NCBI RefSeq assembly: GCF_030272615.1
Contig: NC_081414.1
Location: 815,385,069-815,449,068 of the forward strand
DNA: 64,000 nucleotides
Direction: 5' to 3'
Origin: Cryptomeria japonica
Lineage: Eukaryota; Streptophyta; Pinopsida; Cupressales; Cupressaceae
Part shown: piece by piece, positions 10,861-22,218 of the stretch
Layout of the letters: each line of letters opens with the position of its first letter
Numbering within the stretch: position 1 is the first letter of the stretch
The notes under the pieces: model-generated
What the model saw: only the letters and a program-made list of their open reading frames with translations
Database searches by the model: none
What the model was told of the DNA's origin: nothing
Translations under genes and position numbers: made by a program

Positions 10861-12090
10861 TTTGTTTCCTCAATGAGGATAGTTGATCATTCCTGATTTA
10901 TACTAGAGGAGAGGATGTTAAACCTTTCATCCTCAAGCACCTCAGAGAGATTTTCACCATCGGATACGCTCTTTATTTTTACTTTTTGGGGATCAGCAAG
11001 TTCCACTGTGCGGTTTTCACTAGAAGCTCCATGATTTATTGTGATGTTTTTGCAACTGAAAGGTTTGGCATCCACCCCAAAGTATGCCACACTATTAAGT
11101 TTGATGGCGAATCTAGCTTTGTGATCCCTACTTGGTATGTTCTCCCACAGTTCAAAAAAGTCAATCATCACCTCATCGCTTTGCAATTGGTCAAGGCATG
11201 GAGGATTAGGTTGGTTCCATATTATGAGTTCAGGATGGACAATGGGAATTACCTCATCGATCAGGTTAAGTTTATGGGATGTCTCAGTGAGGGTTAAGAA
11301 ATTTTGGTGAAGGTCATTGATGGCCTATCAAAATTAGGTGTAGGATGTGACGTAGGGTTTGTGGAAGGTGTTTTTCCATTTTAGGATCCCAAGAGGTTTT
11401 AATTTGTGCTTCTCTGTAAATAGGGATTTCTTTGCAAGGTGGAGGTGGTGATGTCTTCCTCATCTGATGTGTTTAGATGCACAAAATCAAATTCTCACTC
11501 ATGTGAGTCAGTCTCTGAATCACTCTCAAGTATCCAATTACTATACCAAACTGGGATATCCTTTGAATTGAACACTGCAGTTGTGATCAGCTGATGTGCT
11601 ACTAGTGATGAAATGGTTGGTGTTACGGGGAGGATTATCGGTATCATTGAATCTGATACTGGGAGTATCGGTGTTGTTGAATCTATCATTTTTGATAGAA
11701 TTATCAGTGTTGTTGATGCTACCGATGGTACAGATGTTGCTAATGGTGTTGTTGATGCAATTGTTGGTGTTGATGGGGTTGTGGGTTAAATTGGTGAGAT
11801 GATTGGTGTGGCAGGTTGGATTATCAATGCTACTAGTGGGATTATGGATTTTGCAGGTATTTTTAGCGTTGTAAGTATTTTTGTGGATTCTATTGATGGA
11901 ATTGTCAGCCTTATTAGTGTAGTTGGTTTTTTTGGTGCTACTGATATAATTAAAGGTGACCTCTTTAGAGTATTAGGTTGATATAGAGGGGTGCTAGGCT
12001 TTCCTTTGAATCTGAGTTTAGGACGAACTTCCTTTTGAAAACCCAATCTAGTGTTATCTTTCAACTTTAACTCTGGTTGTAAGGCTCATG
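10861..12090 (-). pseudogene. F pre-RT linker with Ser/Thr/Ile/Pro-rich low-complexity tract
   Basis: The linker lies between the G-patch and the RT. The segment at 10887-11186 contains KVKIKSVSDGENLSEV, matching KVKIKDASKGENLFKA in E. Between about 11590 and 12000 the minus strand codes a Thr/Ser/Ile/Pro/Val-rich tract such as STTPILPVSDSMIPIILP, produced by imperfect reiteration of GTTGTTGATG-like units. E has an acidic linker there instead. The tract probably grew by replication slippage. No function can be assigned. Confidence 0.65.
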
Positions 12091-12290
12091 TCATCCTTGT
12101 TTGCAAGGTCCTAAAGCATTCTGACCGTCATATCCCATTATCTTCATAATGGTAAGGCCTTTGCTATATTGATCTGTAGGAATCTTAGATTGTGGTATTT
12201 CCATGGTAATAGGGTCTTTATAGATACATTCTGCTAGATCCTCATCTCTTGTCTCCTCTTCCTGACTTTTTTCCAAGGATGAATTGTGCC
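12091..12290 (-). pseudogene. F G-patch domain
   Basis: YSKGLTIMKIMGYDGQNALG is a decayed G-patch aligned with YGKGYLIMQQMGYDGKGPIG in element E (about 53998-54057). G-patch domains are glycine-rich RNA-binding modules. They occur downstream of protease in some retroviruses and in plant Ty3 polyproteins. This one sits between the protease and the RT linker. Confidence 0.75.
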
Positions 12291-13420
12291 AAAGTGCATG
12301 CTGGCTTGACCAATGGTTTTTAAATTAACTTTTAAGGTTCTCCATAAGTTCTAGGAGAAGTGTGTAATTGCCCAACACAAAAGAGTTGCCTTAGATTATA
12401 TTCCCCAGGTCCTTCCTCTACCATTTTTATTTCCAGCTTCTCTTGCTTTGGTATAGGGGTGGTTGAGATGGAAAGAGAGACTAAACTAACATATTATGTG
12501 GATGGGATAGCTTCTCTATTATTAGGAACGATAATGTCTAGTTGATGGTTAATATTGTTACAATATGCAAATGGATTTGCATCGCCTAGGATTGTGATTT
12601 CTACATCTTTATGGGGAAACTTGATAGACTGATGATAGGTAGATGGAATGGCTTGCATGGTGTGTATCCAAGGTCTTCCTCATAGTAAATTATATGGCAG
12701 AGGAAGGTCCAAAACTTGACAGATGATGTGTTTCACCACTGGGCCCACTTGGATTAGTAACACAACTGCTCCTTTTGACGAATGCTCTGCATCATCATAG
12801 GCTTTTATGGTTATATTTTTGCTGGGATCCACTGATTCTATTGAATATCCCAATGTCATGACAATTTTAAAGTACATATATTTAGACCAGCGCCATTGTC
12901 AATCAAGACTTGCTTGATCCTGTGTTGGTTTATAAATCCTTCAATATCGAGTGAGGCGTTATGAGGTTGTTGGAAGGATCTATTGTCACTTTCAGAAAAA
13001 GTAAGGCATGGTAATGACCTCAGATTACCAACCATAGCTTGAAATTGATCTATATTTAGATTTGTAGGGACTGATGCCGCTTGGAAAGCTTGATCTAAGA
13101 TTGTTTTGTGGGATGAAGATAAGCACAAGAGCTCTAGTATGGAGATGAGTGTGGGAATTTTATCTAACTGTTCCACAAGGTTATATTGCTTAGGGATGGG
13201 TGTTGATCCTTGTGAAGTTGCTTTTATGGTGAGTTTTCTATGATGCGTAATAGCATTGCATTCAAGATGTGAGTTTTTGATAGTGATCGTTGCAATTTGT
13301 TCATTGGCGTCATATAGCTAATTTACAGTATAATTATAGGAAGCTCGCATGTAATCAGTTGTATCAGTGTTTTGCCCTGAGGTGGAAGGACCCCTTTGAT
13401 CTTGTGATGGATGCGGATTC
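12291..13420 (-). pseudogene. F aspartic protease region
   Basis: The minus strand reads KQVLIDNGAGLNICTLKL around 12912-12870, the retropepsin active site with Asn in the position after Asp (DNG). Then come ITIKAYDDAEHSSKG and ICQVLDLPLPYNLL, where the second conserved block (E: LLGWPWIH) is cut by a stop. Element E has DGGA at the same place. The family role is to cut the Gag-Pol polyprotein. Stops near 12870 and 13180 break the frame. Confidence 0.8.
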
Positions 13421-14872
13421 TTGAACATGAGATGATCATTATTTGAGGTTTTTGGGTCATGTCCTTCGATTTCAATTTCTCCTCGGTCAATAATATTTTG
13501 AACAATATCTTTCAGTCTATGGCAGTTACTTGTTCTATGCCCTTTCCCTCAGTGGAATTTGCATTGTTCATTATCTCACCACCATGGAGGTTTTACCTGG
13601 GGTTTATAGTTAGATGTCTTTGGTAAGGTCACCAGATTTGAAGAGATCAATTGATGCATACCATTTTGATGGGTTCCCCTAAGGGTGTGTATGTACGTTT
13701 TGGTTTATAATTTTATTATCGCAAATCAGACCATAGGTTGTGCACTCTTTATGTTCCTTGCATCTACGACCCTGTCATTGATAGTGTTTTTTGTTATTTT
13801 TCCAGAAGTTGGGTTTATCACTATTAAAATGTAGGCGAGGGCCATCTTTTGGTTCATTGTATATGTTGATAAGTCCCTTTTTAATAAGGGCTTGTTCAAA
13901 TTTTAGTCCCTGGGTGATCATGTCATCAAACAACTCTATTCCCTTTAGGTCTAGGTAGAATTGCATTTCATTGTTCAAGTTGGAAATAAATATTTCCACT
14001 AGCTCTCATTCAGGTAGATGAAGAGAATGTCTACTATATAGTTGCCTCCATCGTTGTAGGAAAATTGAAAATAGCTCCCTTGGCTTTTGTTTGGTATTGC
14101 ACAGATTTGCCATGGTAACATCGCGTTCTATGTTGTGTGAATAATGTGCGATGAACTTTTGGACTAGTCCTTTGAATGTCATAATGCTACCTAGCAAACG
14201 AGAAAACCATTGTGTGGTTGTCCCTCCCAAACTTCGAGGAAAGGGGTGCATTAGATATGTGTCTTCATATGCCACTTCTAGGAAAGCTAAGTGAAATTCC
14301 CTGACATGATCTTGAGGGTCTCCTTTTCCTCGATACTTTTTAAACTTAGGTATTTCAAACCCTCACGGAAAAGGTGGCATATGTAGATTCTTATCAAAGG
14401 GATAGGAACAAATATCATTAAGTGAAAATTGGATAGTTTTCACACCACTATGGAGTTGTTGGGTGAGATTCTTGACTTGTTGCCTTAACATATCCATGTC
14501 ATTAGGAGGAGGAGGTGGAGGAGGATTCCCTTGATGAAGGTCATATCTGAAGTTATATCGACCTTTGCCACCCTCATTACAGCTATGGTTTTCTGATGTT
14601 TGTTGTATTTTCTCAATATCAAAATTAGAGGGTAGTTTAGCTCCCTCTTGAGTAAGTCTCAAAAAGTAAGCATCCACATTATTTTTGAGGATTTCATTGA
14701 AAAGTCGATTGAATCAAGGGTTGTGTTGTGCTATTTATATTTCTTCAAGAGTTGGGGTACTAGGATCTTAATCATTTGGACCTCCTCCAATGGCTTCTTG
14801 AAAGTCATTGAGATTTTCATCCTCCTTTTCTTAGATCTCTAGTTTTATAGTTCTTGATCTAGTGTGAGCCAT
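13421..14872 (-). pseudogene. F gag
   Basis: The start ATG is taken at 14872 (MAHTRSRTIK). The retrotransposon Gag core at 14275-13775 includes EDTYLMHPFPRSLGGTTTQW and LCNTKQKPRELFSIFLQRWR, which match DDTYLMRLFPRILGGQTMEW and VCNTKQKN in element E. A proline run lies near 14525. The zinc-binding part, of the Cys/His type seen in Tat Gag, is near 13500-13570 and interrupted. This is the structural particle protein of the element. Several stops and frameshifts. Confidence 0.82.
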
Positions 14873-15346
14873 TTTGTTTGAAAGTTATTTTTGAAGTTTT
14901 GTGAAAGTGACTATGAGTTGGTGACGAACTGAAAGATCATTTTTTTGTGAAGTGTTTGAAGATGGATCTCTAACACTGAAGGTTTGATGTTTATCAAAGT
15001 CCTTGTATGAATTGCTCTTTGTGTTGTTAACAATGTTGATGTGATAAGGTATAGCAAAGTCTAAGATGTGTTACAAACCAAGCTACCAAGTAATGAGAGG
15101 ATACACTCATTGACTAGTTTTAACCTATGCATAAATGCCTCTTAGGATGAGTTTTTCCTAGATGTAGAGACACTCTAAAAAGTGATGTGTTGTTTTTTAT
15201 TTAAGCAATATCTAAAAAGAACTTAGGACAAGACCTTTTTATGTTTTGAGAGTTCAAACGGTTTGATTATGTATGAATGTGAAAGTGGATAGAATGTGAA
15301 CTTCAATAAAAAAATTGTGTTACAAATGGGACAAATTATTCTCTTC
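14873..15346 (-). other. F leader between ORF1 and gag
   Basis: No convincing coding or structured feature seen in these 474 bases. Confidence 0.5.
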
Positions 15347-15802
15347 TTACTTAGGAATTAGTGGTTCTTCTAGAGCTATGTTATATGTAATGCAAATGTT
15401 TGGAAAGAAAGCATGGTTGATTTTGCATCCTTTGTTTTTATGATAACTCAAATCTCTATACTCAGTAAAAGATATGTTGTTCAGGTGCTCTTTATCAAAC
15501 TCATTGGATTTTACTTGAAGATATAGATGAATATGATGCAAGAAGGCTCTATGTGAGATAAAAATTTGTATATTCAGATTAAAAAAATTCTTCTTTTGAT
15601 GAAAGCCTTTGAACTTAATGGTCTTCTTTTCAAATTGACATGTTGATGAAGATTCCTCTTTCTCAAGATTTGAACGATGGTCATATAATTTGATATCTTG
15701 TTTGCACTTTTGATGTTTGTTGGTCAAATGTTGATGGAAAATCTGTGTTTGGATGAATACTTGGTTTTGAATTTTTTTGACAAGAAAATAGAGGAAGCAC
15801 AC
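15347..15802 (-). pseudogene. F ORF1: uncharacterised ORF upstream of gag
   Basis: An open frame of 151 codons in the leader. Its second half (AFLHHIHLYLQVKSNEFDKE, then GCKINHAFFPNICITYNIAL) aligns with VFLHHVKHYIQNKSNEFDKE and GGKINLAFLPDECITYNTSR at about 50820-50990 in element E, also just upstream of gag. Such conservation between two strongly diverged copies implies it was a real protein. Ogre-type Tat elements are known to carry an ORF1 of unknown function before gag, and this is probably its equivalent. It is basic and Phe/His-rich with no recognised motif. Confidence 0.65.
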
Positions 15803-17364
15803 AAGAACAATAATGTTGCCTCAAAAAGGTAAAAATAGGTGTGGGTCTAGATTAACACAATCATGAACTTGGACCCTTTTTACAAATGTATTTGAGGTGT
15901 TTCCAAAGCTTGAAGTCAGCTCAAATTTGTACTGGTCTAACACAATATGAAGACAAGTCAAGAAATTTTTATCCCTAAGATCAATTGGCCAGTTGCGATA
16001 ATTTCAGCCCACATCTTGATATTTCTTCAACTTTGGTACTACATACCTTATGAATCCCATCATGGTAGGTATGGATGGGATATACTAATTCTTGCATGAG
16101 CATAGCAAATAGATGATCCCTATGATGGGGGAGTCACCACTTTTATCAAGCTACAAGTAGCCTTTCAAAAAGATATGTTTCTACTCAAGGAAATATGTAT
16201 GGTGAGTATCTTGGGAGTAAAACCAGCTATGCTCTTGCACTGAACTTCTCACAAATATCTTCAATCAATAGAACGGGTGGGCTTCTATATAAAAATGTGT
16301 CTAGTAATGTTCAATGTTTTTGGACATAAGTTCATTCTGCAGTGACTCACTTAAGAGCCTTGTAACTTGTGGTGGGGCCCATATGTCCTTTAGGAAAGTT
16401 ACACTGTAGGAACAAATATACCCAAGGCTAGAACTTTCACTTACACCTAATTTCTATAGTAGCTCGAAGGATTTATCATGCAAGATCATTCCCAAGAGTG
16501 ATGTGTCTCTTGGCAGGCCTCTCTTAAAAAGATAAAACTTTGAGTGTTACTAACACTTTTCTCTTACACCTAGGACCACGAAAGCCAAGGGAGAGGATAG
16601 TTTTTGTTAGAAGTAGGACCACTTGACAAAAATTTTACAAGTGTGCCAATCACTGGAAACACTTGTTGTTTTTAACCAAGTCTATAGCAACGTGATCTAA
16701 CTATTTGGAGATGTTGCTCCAACAATCATGGTGTTCTTTCTTTTTAGCTTTCAAGGAAAAATGTTATGTAATTTATGAACTTGAAATCCTTGTCAACTAA
16801 ATTTGAAACACATTTTCTTAAAGTAAATCACTTTAAAACTTGAGGGGAAAAATGGTTTGTTCTTTTAAAACTCGCCCAAAATTAAATGTTGATTGTGATT
16901 TTTAGTTTGATGCAAGAAATAAAATTGTTTTACTGATTTTAAGCACCAAAATACAATGATCCCTAACTTGCAAAAATAAATTTTGTTGGATTTGAGTTTG
17001 TAGTTATTTTTAACTTGACAAATGAGGTTCCTTTTATAAGCCCAAATGAAATATGTGATTCTTTTTATACACCAAAAGAAAATGTGAAGTTTATTTAAGC
17101 TAAAATAGAAAGTGAATTTATTTTAAACCAACTTTGAAAAGTTGGTAAAAAAAGTTAAATTTACTTTCTAATCTAATTTAACAACCTGCACAAGAGACAA
17201 ACAGTTAGTAAAAATGAAAAATGGAGTTTTTGGTGGGCTTCTAAAAGCCTAAATTTTGATTTTTTAAGGTTAGAAAAGGTTTTTTTTTACAACTCTCTGT
17301 TACAATAGCACTACTCTGTGTGAAAATAGAAATGCTATTTAATATGAAAGAGATAAATAACAAA
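15803..17364 (-). other. F long 5' leader, no gene seen
   Basis: AT-rich leader between the motif array and ORF1. No reliable ORF, RNA gene or repeat recognised. Long leaders are usual in Ogre-like Tat elements. Confidence 0.5.
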
Positions 17365-17625
17365 CAAATGCGCTAAAAGAAGTGCAACAACGTTATAAGA
17401 ATGACAATTGCACTAAAAGACTCTGTTTAAACAAAATAAATTTTGTCAAACAAAGAGTGCAAAAGTGCTAAAACTAGATACGATAGGGCTATTTAATGAT
17501 CAATAGTGTTATAAGAAGGACAATAGTGCCAGTTGGAAGACAATAGCGCTATTATTAGGAATAATAGCGCTTAAGTACCAACTTTCAAAGATGCTAGAGC
17601 ATGAACAATGGCGCTAAAGCGCAAC
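17365..17625 (-). repeat. F leader array of TAGCGC-type motifs, period 20-21 bp
   Basis: On the plus strand GCGCTA-like hexamers recur at about 17370, 17391, 17410, 17465, 17486, 17506, 17526, 17546, 17567, 17591 and 17611, mostly 20-21 bp apart. In transcript orientation they read TAGCGC, the same core as the arrays in the leader of element E. Confidence 0.6.
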
Positions 17626-17669
17626 TTGTGTGTCAATTAAAATAAAAAAGTTAGTAGTTCAAAATTGGA

Positions 17670-17708
17670 ATCAAAAGGTTGCGTGTTCGATTCATGTTGG
17701 GTTCACCA
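17670..17708 (-). other. Extended primer binding site for tRNA-Trp (element F)
   Basis: The plus strand here reads like the 3' 39 nt of plant tRNA-Trp(CCA), including T-arm TTCGATT and end GGGTTCACCA. By recalled sequence 36 of 39 positions agree and the three differences are transitions. The minus strand is therefore TGGTGAACCC..., a primer site 2 nt inside the 5' LTR. The normal 18-nt part is 17691-17708. Confidence 0.75.
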
Positions 17709-17710
17709 AA

Positions 17711-19238
17711 TGATGCTCTGCAAAAAGGAATGTTAGGATGACAAACACAAACACACAAGCAGCAAACCAAGTGTTAGTGTTAGAAATCAAAACTTAAATA
17801 CTATCCTAACCAAGCATATCAAGAGAGACACAAGACACAACATGGAAAGCTTAAGAAAACTAAGAAATGCAATAAGACATCTCCAAATGCCTTCCACCAT
17901 GTTTGTAGCTACTCCTCCCTTGTTCCTCTCCTCTCCAAGTTCCCAAATGAGTGTAGCTCTCAGTAGCTTTTTGCACTATTCTGGATGTCTTATGGAGATT
18001 CAAGATTGTAGAATGAGGACTTATGAGAATGCAAATGTAAACAAGCTAAAATGACATGCTATCTAATTATATAATGTTAATTTTAGCCAAAAGACAAGTA
18101 GATATTTATGCTAAATGCTCTCTAAATTTCAGTATAGGTTAAATGCATACAAGATTTTAGGATCTGGATTATGAAGAAATGAGCTCTATTTATAGGTAAA
18201 ATGGAGCAATGGAGGGTTGAGATTGAGTAATATCATCAAGGGTTAGGATTGAAGGGTTTATGATCCATGTGAGGGTTTTCAACCCAATCCTTGGATGACA
18301 AATGTCAACATGAGATGGGTTGAGGGGAGAGGGAAGAAACATTAAATGCTTGACATGACCTAGAGGTTAACTTGGGATGTAAGGTTAATGTTGAGTTGAA
18401 TGAATAAATTCATTATTCAAGGAATAATGCCTTTATCCAATGGATAAACTCTTGTGCAAGAGTTAGTGAGGCCAACCATGGTCAAAGCAATAAATGCTTG
18501 AGGAGACATAGGGGTTACATGGAGGTTGAGTTAGAGGTAAAGTCTCTAACCATGTGGGTGAGTTGAGTTAACCATAAATGGTTATGTAAGAGCCATTGAT
18601 GGTTTGAAAGACTTTGGGGACAAATTTGTAAGAGTCCTTCCAAATTTGGGGGAACTCAACAAGTTAGGTTGTTGAAGACATAAAGGCTTTATTTCTTTTG
18701 GAATACTTTCCTCCAAATTTGAGAAGTGACATCCTCAAATTTAGGGAAAAGGAATGATTGAAGGGTTTAGGCTAATTGATTAGGATTAGATAGGTTCTAG
18801 AAGAATTTAGGAAGGGGATTTAGGAGGAAAGTGGGAGATGTAGGAAAATGCAAGTGGGTTTGGTGGGTGAGGAAAAATAGGATTTAAATTAAAATAAAAT
18901 TAATTTACTTCAATTGTGGTTGCAACTTGCATATGTAGGAGAATGGGAGAATGCAAGTAGGGGGGGGTAATTAAGGGATTTAAATAAATATTTAATTTAT
19001 TTATTTAAAATAAGGAATGGGTTAAATAGAATAAATATGATTTAATTTATTTAATTGATTTAGAAGTGTGGTTTAATGAATTAATTTAAATAAATTGGAT
19101 AATTTATCTAATTAATAGCAGAAGGGTTTGAGGATGAATTAACTGAATATTTATTTAATTAACTATTGGCTAGTGGATAAATAATCAAATAAATAGTAAA
19201 TATTCATTTAATTAAATGGACAGATTTATGTGACTACG
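17711..19238 (-). repeat. Element F 5' LTR
   Basis: On the minus strand it begins CGTAGTCACATAAAT (TG mutated to CG) and ends AGCATCA just before the primer site. Start, TATA neighbourhood and the AT-rich TTAAT first third resemble the LTR of element E, but with large divergence. About 1528 bp. The right border is inferred from this comparison. Confidence 0.7.
18186..18194 (-). promoter_or_regulatory. TATA box in F 5' LTR
   Basis: The minus strand reads TATAAATAGAGCTC, identical to the TATA context of element E at 47391-47404. It should direct the genomic transcript. Confidence 0.65.
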
Positions 19239-20874
19239 GTAGATATTATAGATGACATTTTACTATCTCGACAAGTATTAAGCTATTTTTCTCTATGATT
19301 GTTTAGTTGTAAGCAAAATAAGTATTTATTATCATTTAAGATATCAAAATTCTGAATTTGATATAAAATTATTAATAACTAATGATGCAAGGGTCACACT
19401 TGCTTCTAATCAATAGATAGAAACTAGGTAGGTAAATGGAGTTCTACAATATATTTGACATATTGTCATGCCCAAACTTTTGGGCAAAAACACACACAAC
19501 AAATTTTTTTTGAACACTTAATTATATGCAACCTATGCTTAGTTAGATGTGACAACTTAACAGGTTGCTCCATGCGGAACCTTGAATTATAATAAAATGT
19601 TCTTCTAACGTGAGCGATGAATAGAAAAATTTTATCTAGAAGCCTTAGGTTTCTATAAAACCCCTAGACGACGAAGTTAGGATATTCCTAACATAACAAA
19701 TTACGATAACTCTTATAATCAAACGAAACATTATAATTTTATAAGGACAATAATCAATTCACATTGAATGTCCCTTTTATTATGGTTGCCAATTATAAAT
19801 CTTAATTAGATCGACTTCTACTAAATAGGCATTAATACAACTACTTGATTCTATAATAATTATTTGTCTCCTAACAAGTTTCCTCCATCCGTGATAAAAC
19901 ATCCTTCCTTTATACTTGATTAAATCTTGCGTCTATAAATTAATTATTAATATGATTTTAATGTTATAATATTAATTAATCGAGCAATTGAAAATTGAAG
20001 TGTCAAATGTTTAAAATGTTAATTGCTTTATTTAGTATAAGATTCCATCTAGGCTAAATGAGTTTGCAAGATCTAGGTCTTGGACTTATTTTCGAAAGTA
20101 TGTAATTCCACCACGATATCCTCTTCCAACGAAATTATTATAATCCCACCATTAAATAAATAAATAAACTCATTTACGCAAAAATCTCTAAACTAATGGA
20201 CAAAGATAATATTAATACCCAGTAACCATTAATTGCTTTTAGGAACTAATTCACTTAGTCCTAGCACTTAGATTTATTAATGCCTAGATTTTATTTTAAC
20301 AATAATTAGAATGTAGTTAAACTAATTCGACTAAAGGGTCAATTAATCCTAAAAGATTAAACTCCATAATAATATAAATTTTAAAACCATATTTTTAAAA
20401 ATACCCATATGTTTATTTTAAAACATATATAAAATATAAACACCTAATAAAATAAATAAATCCTCAAGTTGTCCTATACATTCATATTCTATACTATATG
20501 TAAATATATAAATATATATATATGTATATTTATCAATATACATATGATTATATTTATATATTTACATATATATCTATTAAACACTTATATATTTATATAT
20601 GAGGATAATCTTTTTTTTTAAAACATACACTATTATCAACATACCCATGAACCCTAATTTTATTATTATAAAAATGCCCTATATTTTTTTTAAACCTCAT
20701 TACTTGCCCTAGCCCCAAATTTTGGGTTAGGTCTTTTATAATTTTTTTCCTTTTCTTTGAGTTGCGGGGCCGAACGAAGACGAATGGCGGCCATGGCGAA
20801 TCTTGGTGGAAGAGTGGAGGAGTGAAGGTGTGGAGGCGGGTTGGAGGAACGTTGGGCGGGGGCCTTCCCGGGCG

Positions 20875-21066
20875 CCACTGGGTATCCCCACGGTGGCAGC
20901 TGGGCGCCACCCACTGTGGGAATACACAGTGGCGGCCGGGCCCTTCCACTGCGGTTACCTACAGTGGGAGGCCCCGACTAACCATTGTGGTTTCCCACAG
21001 TGGCGGCCTCCTTGTCATCCACTATGTGGAGCCACAATGGCGGCCCGAGCCGCCGCCGACCCACTA
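20875..21066. repeat. GC-rich array of about 36-bp hairpin units
   Basis: A GC-rich island (about 20760-21066) in very AT-rich DNA contains five to six degenerate units of the form CCACTGTGG...CCACAGTGGCGGCC. Each unit is a short inverted repeat able to form a hairpin with a loop of a few bases. Open frames on both strands here reflect base composition. A plant telo-box (AAACCCTAGC) lies just after, at about 21106. Confidence 0.65.
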
Positions 21067-21201
21067 TGTATATATTGGGTTCGGCCTTTCCCCCCCCCGA
21101 AAAAAACCCTAGCTTCTTTTTTTTAATAAAAATTTAAAAGTTAAAAAAAAATTCTTTTCCTCTTTATTTTTTTTTGTTTATTTTTTATTTTTTAATTTAT
21201 A

Positions 21202-21208
<7 letters not shown>

Positions 21209-21254
<46 letters not shown>
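21209..21254. repeat. (AT)n microsatellite
   Basis: About 23 uninterrupted AT dinucleotides in an AT-rich stretch. Confidence 0.95.
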
Positions 21255-21255
<1 letters not shown>

Positions 21256-22213
21256 AGCATTTGAAACCCAGGCTAACTCTACTATGCAAAAATATAAATA
21301 TTATATATTTATTTTTTGAAACTTAAAAAAAAAAAAAATAGATTGATTAAAATATTCAGAGTTAAATCACTGTATATTTTATTTTTTAATTTAAATAGCT
21401 TAAATTAGAGATAGATTAATTAACTTTAGATTTATTTTCTGCAAATTAGTAAAATAACAGAATTAAATAAATTTATACAGCAACTATATTTAGACCATAA
21501 AACATTGAAATAAAACTTAGAGATAGCCATGATAATTTTTAGATTTATTTTCTGCGAATAAATAAAATGATAGATTTAAATAAATTTAAACAACAACAAT
21601 ATTAAACTAAAATTATTGGAATTTGAACGTTAGAGATATGCATAACGAAATAAACTGATCTTTTATTTTCAGAAATAACATGCAAATTAAACTTTCATTT
21701 GCATAATACCATGTATAAGAAAAAAATCAACATTATTTCAAGAACATTACATAACTTAAACTTCAACATAAATATTTCATTTTTCCAACAAAATAATACT
21801 TAATAAAAACAATGTATTTCCTTAAAGTATATGTAAATTACAATATAGTCAACCTTACAAATGGATCTCTCATTTCTATTAAATGAGGACCTTAAAAATA
21901 ATAGATACATTTCCTTTCAAAATAGATACAACATATAGTTTCCCTTTCACATTGCTGCAACTTCAAATATAAAATACTCCATTCCCAAATCATTTTCTGC
22001 AAACAAATAAATCCAGCAACTTCTACTTGTCCTTTTCTTTTCTTCAAAACAACCTACAAATAAATCATAGGCTATGACCATGGAGTGCTCACCTCCCAGC
22101 CTAGGCTTACTAGAAGTCACCCCCGAGCTTGGAGAACCAAGCCCTAGACAGGTTACAAACATGCAAACACAACAAGCAAGGGAAAATCACATAACAATCA
22201 CTTTCCCAACCAA
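21255..22213. other. AT-rich sequence of interval H, no gene seen
   Basis: No supported ORF or RNA gene. It ends at GGCTA (22214-22218), the left copy of element B's target duplication. Confidence 0.5.
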
Positions 22214-22218
22214 GGCTA

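Larger units (their letters stand above)
1..19238 (-). mobile_element. Element F: decayed Tat-lineage Ty3 retrotransposon, split by element A
   Basis: Read on the minus strand from right to left: 5' LTR (17711-19238), primer site, long leader with an upstream ORF, gag, protease, G-patch, reverse transcriptase, RNase H, a second archaeal-type RNase H, and integrase down to 7749. The integrase C-terminus resumes at 93-1 after the interruption by element A. The 3' LTR lies left of the window. Dual RNase H before integrase is the Tat-lineage signature. Domain order matches element E throughout, but the two differ greatly in sequence. F has many in-frame stops, frameshifts and altered catalytic residues, so it is an old dead copy. 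Confidence 0.88.

Noticed and set aside
11596-11981. Hydrophobic Val/Leu/Gly-rich frames on the plus strand
   Set aside because: Complement of the Ser/Thr/Ile/Pro-rich tract of the F polyprotein.
17670-17708. tRNA-Trp gene
   Set aside because: Only the 3' half is present, it lies exactly at the primer site of F, and no 5' half or acceptor partner occurs upstream.
20593-21126. Overlapping open frames on both strands in the GC-rich island
   Set aside because: GC-rich sequence has few stops; frames overlap on opposite strands and encode hairpin-repeat products without known motifs.
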